DNA of 64,000 nucleotides from Prevotella sp. (GTDB lineage: Bacteria; Bacteroidota; Bacteroidia; Bacteroidales; Bacteroidaceae): NCBI GenBank assembly GCA_017469955.1, contig JAFUFJ010000005.1, positions 124,001 through 188,000 on the forward strand, given 5' to 3'. Every line of letters starts with the position of its first letter. Within the stretch, counting starts at the first letter, position 1. Shown here piece after piece: positions 50,070 through 58,182 of the stretch. A model generated the notes under the pieces. That model was not told where the DNA came from, made no database searches, and saw only the letters and a program-made list of their open reading frames with translations. Made by a program: the position numbers and the translations under genes.

Positions 50070-50152
50070 AAATCGGGCGGTATGTGGTGGTGAACCGGCG
50101 GGCAGGCTGGGCAGAAACACGGCCTTGGTGCCTCATGACGGCTTATTTCGTG

Positions 50153-50160
50153 CAAAGATA
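50153..50160 (-). promoter_or_regulatory. Promoter -7 element of nadK
   Basis: TATCTTTG followed by GCACG on the minus strand, 83 bp before the ATG at 50069. Confidence 0.62.
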
Positions 50161-50225
50161 AGCAAAAAATCAACAGTTTAACAATTTTATTAAATAAAAA
50201 AGACACTTCTCTCATTGATTTTAGT

Positions 50226-50233
50226 TATTTTTG
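50226..50233 (+). promoter_or_regulatory. Promoter -7 element of the DJ-1 family gene
   Basis: TATTTTTG followed by CATTG, 27 bp before the ATG at 50261; divergent from nadK. Confidence 0.6.
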
Positions 50234-50260
50234 CATTGTCAAAAATCATAACAACTTTTT

Positions 50261-50827
50261 ATGGCAAAAATCTATGAATTCCTCGCCGACGGCTTTGAGA
50301 TTATTGAAGCACTGGCACCGGTAGATATCCTCCGCAGAGGCGGTATGGACGTTACGACAGTGAGTATTATGCACCGCAAAGAGGTCGTCAGTGCGCAGCA
50401 TCTGACGGTCGTTGCCGACGCGCTATTTGAAGACATCGAGAGCTTCGACGACGCCGACCTGCTCTTGTTGCCTGGCGGATGGCCCGGAGCAGACAACCTC
50501 AACAAGTGCGAACCCCTGCGCCAGCTGCTCGTCAGCCACAATGCCAAAGGACGTCATATCGGAGCCATCTGCGCCGCACCGATGGTGCTTGGCACCCTTG
50601 GACTGCTGAAAGGCGAGCGTGCTACGTGCTATCCGGGCTTCGAAGAGTATCTCGAAGGCGCCGAGATCACCCACGAGATCGTTACCGAGAGCGGCCTCTT
50701 CACCACCGGAGAAGGCCCCGCGGCAGCCATGCCCTATGCCTATACACTGCTGTCTCACTTCCTTCCAAGCAACGAAATCACCAACCTTCAGGAGGGCATG
50801 CGCTACCTGCATCTCATGCAGAAATAG
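50261..50827 (+). CDS. DJ-1/PfpI family protein (YajL-like)
   Basis: A 188-residue single-domain DJ-1/ThiJ/PfpI protein. The nucleophile elbow GRHIGAICAAPMVLG has Cys104, and FEIIEALAPVDILRRGG carries the usual N-terminal Glu. C-terminal part: TGEGPAAAMPYAYTLLSHF. Homologues have been linked to protein repair, glyoxalase III activity and oxidative stress; the function here cannot be decided from sequence. Monocistronic with its own promoter; followed by the 22-bp array at 50905. Confidence 0.93.
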   Translation: MAKIYEFLADGFEIIEALAPVDILRRGGMDVTTVSIMHRKEVVSAQHLTVVADALFEDIESFDDADLLLLPGGWPGADNLNKCEPLRQLLVSHNAKGRHIGAICAAPMVLGTLGLLKGERATCYPGFEEYLEGAEITHEIVTESGLFTTGEGPAAAMPYAYTLLSHFLPSNEITNLQEGMRYLHLMQK

Positions 50828-50904
50828 GCATTCACGGCCAGACGGACGGCCGTCGCACGCCGCCATCCGAAGCCTTCTTGCCAGGAATGCTGCCGGCACT
50901 GCCT

Positions 50905-51014
50905 GAGAAAGCTAAGACTTCAGGGCGAGAAAGGATAGTGTTATCATCAAGAAAGCTAAGAGTTCTCGACGAGAAACCTAAGACTTCTCACCCTAAAACC
51001 TAAGCTTTCTCAAG
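50905..51014. repeat. 22-bp repeat array, type 1, 5 units
   Basis: Units start at 50905, 50927, 50949, 50971 and 50993 with pairs GAAAGCT/AGACTTC, GAAAGGA/AGTGTTA, GAAAGCT/AGAGTTC, GAAACCT/AGACTTC and AAAACCT/AGCTTTC. It lies between two genes of the same direction (DJ-1 and ispD). Confidence 0.92.
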
Positions 51015-51043
51015 AGCCACCCTCAGACAACTGCATCACGACC

Positions 51044-51814
51044 ATGAACCATGCCATCATCGTAGCTGGCGGAAAAGGCCTGAGAATGGGCTCAGAACTG
51101 CCGAAACAATTCCTGCCCGTGGGCGGGAAACCGGTGCTTATGCACACGATAGAGCGCTTCTTGAGCTTCGACAGGGAGATGAAAGTCATCCTCGTCCTGC
51201 CCCGCGAACAGCAAGACTTCTGGCACGAGCTGTGCCGAAAGCACCGCTTTGAGGCCCCTCACAGGGTGGTAGACGGCGGACCAACGCGCTTCCACTCGTC
51301 GATGAACGGGCTCGACGCCATCGCCGACCATGAGGAAGGACTCGTAGGAATACACGACGGCGTGAGGCCTTTCCCCTCGCTTGACACCATCAGCCGGTGC
51401 TATCAAGCCGCAGAACAGGCCGGAGCAGCCATACCAGTGATGCCCGTCGTCGACACGCTGCGCAAGGTTTCCCGCACTGAAGGACCAGAAAGCCCGGCCG
51501 CACAGACCGAGGCTTTTCCTGCAGAACCCTCCCCCGGCCCGGACGCTTCCGCCCCCATTCGGTCGGTCACCGTGCCCCGTTCATCCTACCGCATCGTACA
51601 GACACCGCAGGTGTTTGACATCCAACTCATCAAGAACGCATTCCGGCAAGCCTCAAAAGGCAGCACCGAAGCCTTCACCGACGATGCCTCCGTGGCCGAG
51701 GCTGCAGGCATATCCGTCAGGCTTGTCGAAGGAAACCGCGAGAACATCAAGCTCACTACACCCTTCGACATGCGGCTTGCCGAACTGCTTGCAGGCCAAT
51801 CATCACCCGCATGA
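51044..51814 (+). CDS. ispD: 2-C-methyl-D-erythritol 4-phosphate cytidylyltransferase
   Basis: A 256-residue IspD, third step of the non-mevalonate isoprenoid pathway. Landmarks: [33 protein letters not shown] (CTP-binding loop), [49 protein letters not shown] and [12 protein letters not shown]. Between about residues 143 and 172 it has an extra proline- and alanine-rich stretch not usual in the family, which makes it about 25-30 residues longer. The stop overlaps the recG start by 4 bp (ATGA). Confidence 0.95.
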   Translation: MNHAIIVAGGKGLRMGSELPKQFLPVGGKPVLMHTIERFLSFDREMKVILVLPREQQDFWHELCRKHRFEAPHRVVDGGPTRFHSSMNGLDAIADHEEGLVGIHDGVRPFPSLDTISRCYQAAEQAGAAIPVMPVVDTLRKVSRTEGPESPAAQTEAFPAEPSPGPDASAPIRSVTVPRSSYRIVQTPQVFDIQLIKNAFRQASKGSTEAFTDDASVAEAAGISVRLVEGNRENIKLTTPFDMRLAELLAGQSSPA

Positions 51815-53907
51815 ACATCCTCTCGCAAGACATAAAGTACCTGACAGGCGTCGGACCGGCACGCAAAGAGCTGCTCAAACGGGAGCTCGGCATCGAGACT
51901 TGGGGCGACCTGCTGGAGTATTTCCCCTACAAATATGTCGACCGCAGCCGTGTCTATGCCATAGATGAGCTACGGGGCGAGATGCCTTTCGTACAGGTGA
52001 AAGGCCGCATTCTCAGCTTTGAAGAGTTTGCCATGGGCCCAAGGAAGAAGCGAATAGTGGCCCATTTCAGCGACGGACACGGCGTAGTCGACCTGGTTTG
52101 GTTCAACGCAGCAAAGTACATCTACCAGCAATATAAGACTGACACCGAATACATCGTCTTCGGAAAACCCACCGTCTACGGCGGAAGATACCAGTTCTCA
52201 CACCCTGACATCGACCGTCCCGACGAGTTGAAGCTATCGGAAATGGGCCTGCAACCCTACTACATCACCACCGAAACGATGAAGAAACGCGGGCTCAACT
52301 CTCGTGCCGTCGAGCGCATCATGAAGACCCTTCTCGAGAAGATTGCCACCCCCCTCGACGAGACACTGCCCCCCTTCATCACGGGTCCGCTCCACCTTGT
52401 CTCGCGCAACGACGCCCTTCATTGGATACATTACCCGAGGAATGCCGAGGAGATGAGCCGTGCACGACTGCGGCTTAAGTTTGAAGAACTGTTCTATGTG
52501 CAGCTGAACATCGTGCGCTATGCAAGCGACCATCGGCGTAAATACAGAGGAAACATCTTCTCGCACGTCGGCAAGACATTCAACGATTTCTACTATCAAA
52601 GCCTGCCTTTCCCGCTCACTGGCGCCCAGAAACGGGTGATACGCGAGATACGAACCGACTGCGGATCGGGCAGACAGATGAACCGTCTGCTGCAGGGCGA
52701 CGTGGGAAGCGGCAAGACGCTCGTAGCCTTGATGTCGATGCTCATCGCCATTGACAACGGCTATCAGGCATGTATCATGGCGCCAACCGAGATACTTGCC
52801 GAGCAGCATCTGCAGACAATCCGCGAGTTTCTGGGGCCGATGCCGGTCAGAGTCGAACTGCTTACGGGCATCGTAAAGGGCAAACGCCGCGAAGAAGTGT
52901 TGCAGGGCATCATCGACGGAAGCATCCAGATACTCGTCGGAACACACGCCTTGATAGAAGAAACGGTGCAGTTCCAGCGGCTCGGGCTGGCCGTTGTCGA
53001 CGAGCAACACCGCTTCGGCGTGGCTCAACGCGCAAAGCTATGGGCGAAAAACGACAACCCTCCGCACGTGCTTGTCATGACTGCCACGCCTATTCCGCGA
53101 ACACTCGCCATGACCATCTACGGCGATCTCGACGTAAGCATTATCGACGAACTGCCGCCAGGACGCAAACCCGTACAGACCATCCATAAATATGACAACG
53201 AGACCACTTCCCTCTATCAAGGCATTCGGCAGCAGGTCAACCAGGGAAGGCAGGTCTATATCGTCTTCCCCCTTATACAAGAAAGCGAGAAAATCGACCT
53301 GAAAAACCTCGAAGAGGGGTTTGAAGCCTTGAAAGAAGTGTTCCCCGAATTCAGGCTAAGCAAGGTTCACGGCAAGATGAAACCTGCAGAAAAAGAGGCA
53401 GAGATGCAACGCTTCGTCAACAGGGAGACGCAGATTCTCGTCGCAACAACGGTGATCGAAGTGGGAGTAAACGTGCCCAACGCCTCGGTAATGGTCATCC
53501 TCGACGCCCAGCGCTTCGGCCTTTCACAGCTGCATCAGCTGCGCGGACGCGTGGGAAGGGGCGCCGACCAGTCGTATTGCATACTCGTTACCAGGCGCGA
53601 ACTCGCAAAAGAAACCCGCACACGCATCGACATCATGTGCCAGACCAACGACGGATTTGAGATTGCAGAGGCCGACCTGAAGCTCAGAGGTCCCGGCGAT
53701 CTCGAGGGAACTCAGCAGAGTGGCGTGGCATTTGACTTGAAAATCGCCGACATTGCACGCGACGGACAAATCGTGCAAATGGCACGCAACGAGGCTCAGA
53801 AAATCATCGATGCCGACCCCAACTGCGAGAAAACCGAATACCAAATGCTCTGGAACCGCCTGAAAGAACTGCGAAAAACCAACGTCAACTGGGCTGCCAT
53901 CAGCTGA
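51811..53907 (+). CDS. recG: ATP-dependent DNA helicase RecG
   Basis: A 698-residue RecG, which remodels stalled forks and branched DNA. N-terminal wedge domain ([37 protein letters not shown] fold to about residue 160), then superfamily 2 helicase motifs: [16 protein letters not shown] (Walker A), [36 protein letters not shown] (DEQH box), [13 protein letters not shown], and motif [19 protein letters not shown]. The C-terminal [18 protein letters not shown] is diagnostic. Coupled to ispD. Confidence 0.98.
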   Translation: MNILSQDIKYLTGVGPARKELLKRELGIETWGDLLEYFPYKYVDRSRVYAIDELRGEMPFVQVKGRILSFEEFAMGPRKKRIVAHFSDGHGVVDLVWFNAAKYIYQQYKTDTEYIVFGKPTVYGGRYQFSHPDIDRPDELKLSEMGLQPYYITTETMKKRGLNSRAVERIMKTLLEKIATPLDETLPPFITGPLHLVSRNDALHWIHYPRNAEEMSRARLRLKFEELFYVQLNIVRYASDHRRKYRGNIFSHVGKTFNDFYYQSLPFPLTGAQKRVIREIRTDCGSGRQMNRLLQGDVGSGKTLVALMSMLIAIDNGYQACIMAPTEILAEQHLQTIREFLGPMPVRVELLTGIVKGKRREEVLQGIIDGSIQILVGTHALIEETVQFQRLGLAVVDEQHRFGVAQRAKLWAKNDNPPHVLVMTATPIPRTLAMTIYGDLDVSIIDELPPGRKPVQTIHKYDNETTSLYQGIRQQVNQGRQVYIVFPLIQESEKIDLKNLEEGFEALKEVFPEFRLSKVHGKMKPAEKEAEMQRFVNRETQILVATTVIEVGVNVPNASVMVILDAQRFGLSQLHQLRGRVGRGADQSYCILVTRRELAKETRTRIDIMCQTNDGFEIAEADLKLRGPGDLEGTQQSGVAFDLKIADIARDGQIVQMARNEAQKIIDADPNCEKTEYQMLWNRLKELRKTNVNWAAIS

Positions 53908-54014
53908 CAACTCCCGCAATCCACAGTCCGAGACAGCAGCCTCAATACCAACGTTCCGCCCCTTCAATACCGTCAACCGTGCCCACTTATAGGCAGAACG
54001 ACGGAAAAAGCCAG

Positions 54015-54102
54015 CGCAAAACATCATCTTTTGCCGACCAATACATCATCTTTTGCAGGGGAAAACATCATCTTTTGCCCAACGAATGCTATCGTTTCTC
54101 AG
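54015..54102. repeat. 22-bp repeat array, type 2 with a type 1 unit at the end
   Basis: Units start at 54015, 54037, 54059 and 54081. The first three are type 2 (GCAAAACAT/CATCTTTTGC and variants). The fourth (GAATGCT/TCGTTTC) is clearly a type 1 unit directly in phase (within one base). This is the junction that links the two vocabularies. The remainder of the 378-bp gap holds the M23 promoter. Confidence 0.88.
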
Positions 54103-54222
54103 CCGTCAACCTGTGTTTCAACACCGGAAAAGGACAAGAAAAAGAGGAATATACAGCCGCCACGAGAAACGAAAAATACATAAAATCTGTTAACAGGACA
54201 AGGTTTTCCGCACATATTTTCG

Positions 54223-54230
54223 TATCTTTG
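54223..54230 (+). promoter_or_regulatory. Promoter -7 element of the M23/LysM gene
   Basis: TATCTTTG in TTCGTATCTTTGCAAC, 55 bp before the ATG at 54286. Confidence 0.7.
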
Positions 54231-54285
54231 CAACGCATTATGCCCGTTTGGGCACTATTTCTAACCTATCTTGAAAGGAAAAAAC

Positions 54286-55248
54286 ATGAACATTGGCAAT
54301 CATGTAAAAGCATTCATCATAACCGTCGCAACCGCACTTGCCGGCCAGTCGGCACAGGCTCAAGACCTGCTTGCACGCCAAGCGCCCATCGACAGGAAGG
54401 CAAGAATCGTTGACACTCTGATGCTTCAACGCATTATTGAGGAAGAAATGGAGGCGTCAATCGCTGCCGACCTCTATGCAAACTGGAACAATACGGGGGT
54501 ACACAACCGCAATGCTCTGCTGCCCGAACAATACAAAATAGACCTGCGAGACTTCACGATGCCGACGCCAAGCCGCGTCATTACGAGCAACTATGGACCG
54601 CGATGGGGACGTCGGCACGAAGGACTTGACATCAAAGTCTATACGGGCGACACCATCAGATCGGCCTTCAGCGGGCGGGTTCGCATCGTGAAATTCGACC
54701 GGAAAGGATATGGAAACTACGTAGTTGTGCGCCATCCGAACGGATTGGAGACGGTCTATGGACACCTCTCCCGCCAGCTTGTAAGGGAAGGACAAGACCT
54801 GAAGTCGGGCGACGTGATAGGACTTGGCGGAAGCACTGGGCGCAGTTCTGGGTCGCACCTGCACTTTGAAACCCTCCTGAATGGTATCCCAATAAACCCT
54901 GCTTTGCTGTTTGACTTCCGCATGCAGGACGTCACTGGCGACTTCTATACATACAATCGTGCCACATATGCCGACGAAGACCGCGAGGCAACCCGCCTGC
55001 GTGGCAAGATGGGAAATGGCGGTTATACTCCTGAAATGGTGCGGGGCGATGCCGCTCCTGCCTTCAATCCTGCCAAGGAAACGGCACGGTCAAGCAGCAG
55101 TGTGAAGAAGTATCACAAGGTGAAGAAAGGCGAGACTCTGTCGTCAATCGCACGGAAACGCCACACAACCGTCGACCGTTTATGCCGGCTTAACGGCATA
55201 AAGAAGAGCGCAAAGCTGCGCCCGAACCAGATACTCCGCTACAGTTGA
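54286..55248 (+). CDS. Exported M23 metallopeptidase with C-terminal LysM
   Basis: 320 residues from ATG at 54286, preceded by AAAGGA at a good distance. Signal peptide cut near AQAQ. The M23 (LytM-like) domain spans about 95-220: SNYGPRWGRRHEGLDIKV with His and Asp zinc ligands, YGNYVVVRHPNGLETVYGHLS, and GRSSGSHLHFETLLNG with the His-x-His motif. The C-terminal LysM (about 275-320, YHKVKKGETLSSIARKRHTTVDRLC) should bind peptidoglycan. Either an endopeptidase that cuts cross-links or an activator of amidases; the complete zinc site favours an active enzyme. Confidence 0.94.
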   Translation: MNIGNHVKAFIITVATALAGQSAQAQDLLARQAPIDRKARIVDTLMLQRIIEEEMEASIAADLYANWNNTGVHNRNALLPEQYKIDLRDFTMPTPSRVITSNYGPRWGRRHEGLDIKVYTGDTIRSAFSGRVRIVKFDRKGYGNYVVVRHPNGLETVYGHLSRQLVREGQDLKSGDVIGLGGSTGRSSGSHLHFETLLNGIPINPALLFDFRMQDVTGDFYTYNRATYADEDREATRLRGKMGNGGYTPEMVRGDAAPAFNPAKETARSSSSVKKYHKVKKGETLSSIARKRHTTVDRLCRLNGIKKSAKLRPNQILRYS

Positions 55249-55360
55249 TCGCGGAAACGGACAAGACAACCGTGCAAAAACCTGACTCCACTCTTACTAT
55301 TATATATAAGGTGTGAGGCATTTACAACTTATTAAAAACTTTTCTCTAATACAAAACAAA

Positions 55361-55405
55361 AGGACATCTGCAGGGAATTACTTCTGCAGATGTCCTCATT
55401 TTATG
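55361..55405. terminator. Bidirectional terminator between the M23 and GT genes
   Basis: Perfect 13-bp stem AGGACATCTGCAG (55361-55373) with 55384-55396 and a 10-nt loop. On the minus strand TTTTGTTTTG follows, on the plus strand CATTTTAT. It separates two convergent genes. Confidence 0.8.
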
Positions 55406-55444
55406 CCTGCGGCACCGCTCTTGTCCTCTTTTACCGACAGCCTT

Positions 55445-56230
55445 TCAGCGACGAAAACGACTGACGACGGTCCTGAAAAGGAACCATACGTGCATGAAGA
55501 GCGTAGGCAGCAGGCCATAATGGACACGCATCACGCGAAACCTCTCTCGCAGAGATGCCCGATGGTTGGCCGTAGTCAGTCCGCCTTCCAGATAGTTTAC
55601 GACCGTCATGTTCAGGTTACGCAGCGGGAGTTGCAGGCTGTCGGCAGCCTTCATCACCCTGATACACCAGTCGACATCTGCCGAAAACCGGTAGCGAAGG
55701 TCGTATGGACAAGCCTTGGCAAGGTCGGTTCGCGCATAGAACGCCTGATGGCATACCGTCATTCCATGCAGGAAAGAGCGCCAGGAAAGGTGCCGTGGCG
55801 GGCGTAAACGCCGAGGATAGAGCACCCGACCCGCAAGGTCTGTGATGTCGGTATCTCCATAAAGCACACCGGGAAGAGTCTCGTCCTCACCCACTGCACC
55901 GTCAATCAACTCCAGCGTGTCGGCCGAAGGCAGCGCGTCGCCGGCATTGAGAAAGACCACATAGCTGCCCGAAGCCATCTGCAACCCTTTGTTCATCGCG
56001 TCGTAAAGGCCATGGTCCGGCTCTGAGATCACTATCACATCGTGGGCATTATCCGAAGCGTCGCTCTCCTGCTTATAGGCCATTGCCATCTGCAAAGTGG
56101 CGTCTTCCGACCGACCGTCGACGATGATATGTTCCACCTGATGGTGTGTTTGACGAAGTAAACTGTCGAGGGTTCTCTGCAGCACAGGTGCCGCATTATA
56201 GGTGCAAGTGATAACCGAAAAACGAATCAT
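55445..56230 (-). CDS. GT2-family glycosyltransferase
   Basis: A 261-residue soluble GT-A glycosyltransferase: FSVITCTYNAAPVLQRTLDSLLRQTH at the N-terminus, HIIVDGRSEDAT, ISEPDHGLYDAMNKGLQMASG, VVFLNAGDALPS (metal-binding region) and ADVDWCIRVMKAAD. It probably adds a sugar to a surface polysaccharide. It is the second gene of a two-gene operon with the GT4 transferase (4-bp overlap). Confidence 0.92.
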   Translation of the reverse strand: MIRFSVITCTYNAAPVLQRTLDSLLRQTHHQVEHIIVDGRSEDATLQMAMAYKQESDASDNAHDVIVISEPDHGLYDAMNKGLQMASGSYVVFLNAGDALPSADTLELIDGAVGEDETLPGVLYGDTDITDLAGRVLYPRRLRPPRHLSWRSFLHGMTVCHQAFYARTDLAKACPYDLRYRFSADVDWCIRVMKAADSLQLPLRNLNMTVVNYLEGGLTTANHRASLRERFRVMRVHYGLLPTLFMHVWFLFRTVVSRFRR

Positions 56231-57498
56231 AGCTTGAGATGTTTCATTGTAAGGATCTCATGATATACCTCATAGTACCGGGATGCGACCGAGGTCTGTG
56301 AATAGTTCTGGGCGACTTTCCTTACCGAAGCCTTCGAGAGTTCGTCCCCGTCAGCCTGAAGAGTCCACCAGATGCCGTCCTTCAAATCGTCGGTATTGCG
56401 ATAGGATGCTACATATCCTGTCTGACAATGGTCGATCATCTCTGGTATTCCCCCTACCTTGAAGCCCACGCAAGGCACTCCACATGCCATGGCTTCCATA
56501 ATGGTGTTGGGAAGATTCTCGGAAAGTGACGGCAAGACAAACACGTCGGCAGCATTATAAATGTCGACCAAGGTCTGCACATCAGCTACATATCCCATGC
56601 TGAAGACCGGCATTTGCAGGTCTTCACCGATAGATTCGGCATGCCGGCCCATGGACAAAATGCCCAATTTCCCATTCTGTTCAGGGTGTTCATCCATCAG
56701 CTTGTTGCAGGCGTTTTGCAGGAATTCAACTCCTTTATTGGCATTGTTTACGCGCTGAGCAGCAAAGAGTATGAGCTGCATGTCTTGAGGGAGATTCAGG
56801 CGAATCCGCGCCTCTCTCTTGCTCTTCGGGCAGAAGACATGAGTGTCAATAGGGTTTGGAATAGCCTTGACCGACTGCCCTTCCAGCAACAAACTGCCCC
56901 GTGCTTCACCAGCAAGCCACTTGCTGCAAGCCACAAAAGCCACATGTTGTCCTTTCAACATATTGGTCTTTTTGCGCCAAGTGCGAACGGCAAGGTCGTT
57001 GTCGCTACCGTTTCCCGGCAAGTACTTGCAGTGACGGCAACCACTTTTAAAACGGGCGCACCCCAAAGTCAGATGACAAATGGCCGTGGCAGGCCACATA
57101 TCGTGCATCGTCCACACTACAGGCTTGCCGCTGCGGAGTATCTTTCTGATGCTGCCCAGCGACAACATTCCCTGATTAATCCAGTGAAGATGTATCACAT
57201 CAGCTTCCTTGAACTCAGGCAACCGGGTGATATCCGTACCAGAATTGGCTATGTCGACATGGAAAAGATGAGTCCTTGAGAAGTGCAAATGAAAGAAAAT
57301 CGTCCAGCGTTCCCACAGGAAATGCCAACGAGAGAGCCATTTTCTGCCCAATTCCACAACGGTAATACTGTCGGTCTCCTTGTCACTGACCAGCATTTTC
57401 GCCTTCACTCCGTTGTTGTTCAGTGCTTCTACCAGCCGATAAGCAGCCACCGCAGCTCCGCCTTTCCGTTCCGAAGTATTCACTATTAATACTCGCAT
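56227..57498 (-). CDS. GT4-family glycosyltransferase
   Basis: A 423-residue GT-B glycosyltransferase. N-terminal domain: VLIVNTSERKGGAAVAAYRLVEAL and VIHLHWINQGMLSL, with a Cys/His-rich insert (AICHLTLGCARFKSGCRHCKYLPG) that is frequent in Bacteroidetes capsule and LPS enzymes. C-terminal domain: LILFAAQRVNNANKGVEFL and VFVLPSLSENLPNTIMEAMACGVPCVGFKVGGIPEMI with the E-x7-E motif. The -7 element TAATTTTG lies at 57559-57552 (minus). Linked by a 4-bp overlap to the GT2 gene. Confidence 0.93.
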   Translation of the reverse strand: MRVLIVNTSERKGGAAVAAYRLVEALNNNGVKAKMLVSDKETDSITVVELGRKWLSRWHFLWERWTIFFHLHFSRTHLFHVDIANSGTDITRLPEFKEADVIHLHWINQGMLSLGSIRKILRSGKPVVWTMHDMWPATAICHLTLGCARFKSGCRHCKYLPGNGSDNDLAVRTWRKKTNMLKGQHVAFVACSKWLAGEARGSLLLEGQSVKAIPNPIDTHVFCPKSKREARIRLNLPQDMQLILFAAQRVNNANKGVEFLQNACNKLMDEHPEQNGKLGILSMGRHAESIGEDLQMPVFSMGYVADVQTLVDIYNAADVFVLPSLSENLPNTIMEAMACGVPCVGFKVGGIPEMIDHCQTGYVASYRNTDDLKDGIWWTLQADGDELSKASVRKVAQNYSQTSVASRYYEVYHEILTMKHLKL

Positions 57499-57551
57499 AT
57501 ACCGATATTCCTTTCCCTTTCCTGCGACAAGTCTGTCATTTCATTGAGCTA

Positions 57552-57559
57552 CAAAATTA
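57552..57559 (-). promoter_or_regulatory. Promoter -7 element of the GT4-GT2 operon
   Basis: TAATTTTG on the minus strand, 53 bp before the ATG at 57498. Confidence 0.6.
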
Positions 57560-57844
57560 CAAATTAATTGCCTTTTCAAAGAAAAATCAGCGTAAAAAGA
57601 TGCCTTTTCCATGTAGAAATGTGAGCAGCCTTTGTAATAAAAAGGAAGAAAGATACCTTTTTGGTTTGATATATATCAAGAGAAAGACATCAAAAGAAAA
57701 TAATTTGTAATATTGTTTGCGCGCACACAAAACAATTACTACCTTTGCATCAACAAAAGTTAATAGATTGTTTAGGTTAGTAGTAATAGATTTAGGTTTT
57801 TAGTTATTAGGTTTAAGGTAAAAGTTAGTGATTGTTTAACCAGG

Positions 57845-57889
57845 ATGACAATGGAGGCCGTGAGGTTCCCATTTGTTTTTAGAAAATAA
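57845..57889 (+). CDS. Possible 14-residue leader peptide within the small RNA
   Basis: ATG ACA ATG to TAA encodes MTMEAVRFPFVFRK. A short AGG lies just before the ATG and the intrinsic terminator follows 23 bp after the stop. Such an arrangement resembles attenuator leaders, but no codon bias toward one amino acid stands out except three Phe. Only a candidate. Confidence 0.3.
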   Translation: MTMEAVRFPFVFRK

Positions 57890-57912
57890 GTTTTCAAGTT
57901 AAACATAACAGG

Positions 57913-57952
57913 ATACACCGCTGCTCGCTGATGAGTGGCGGTGTATTTTTTT
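57913..57952 (+). terminator. Intrinsic terminator of the small RNA
   Basis: Stem ATACACCGC (57913-57921) with GCGGTGTAT (57938-57946), 16-nt loop with a small inner CTC/GAG pairing, followed by seven T. Confidence 0.92.
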
Positions 57953-58118
57953 GATGCCTTTTCTGCGTAAGAGCCAAGAGCGTCCACCTTATTGTATACA
58001 TTGCAACCCTATAGAGTCCAGACATGGCCTTCTTGTTGTTTTTCCTGTCCTATCATAAAAAATGCGGCTAAAAGGAAAGAAAACGATTTTTTTTGCATTC
58101 ATTTCGTTGCTTTTTTCG

Positions 58119-58126
58119 TAACTTTG
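58119..58126 (+). promoter_or_regulatory. Promoter -7 element of the carboxyltransferase gene
   Basis: TAACTTTG in TTCGTAACTTTGCACG, 56 bp before the ATG at 58183. Confidence 0.72.
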
Positions 58127-58182
58127 CACGCTCAGGGGCCCGTGTGCAATTATCATTCCCGCCCCGAAAGGACATAGTAAAT

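Larger units (their letters stand above)
57740..57952 (+). ncRNA. Probable small RNA transcript with own promoter and terminator
   Basis: TACCTTTG (57740-57747) is a strong -7 element and predicts a start near 57754. The transcript would run about 200 nt to an intrinsic terminator (57913-57952). It opens with repeated TTAGGTTT-like words (57775-57825), then has a mini-ORF at 57845-57889 preceded by AGG (MTMEAVRFPFVFRK). No longer ORF is plausible and oadA has its own promoter at 58119. It may be a regulatory RNA, a leader with attenuator, or a peptide gene. I cannot name the family. Confidence 0.6.

Noticed and set aside
57772-57987. Open frame of 71 codons on the minus strand over the small RNA
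   Set aside because: It would read through the plus-strand terminator hairpin and has no promoter or ribosome site.
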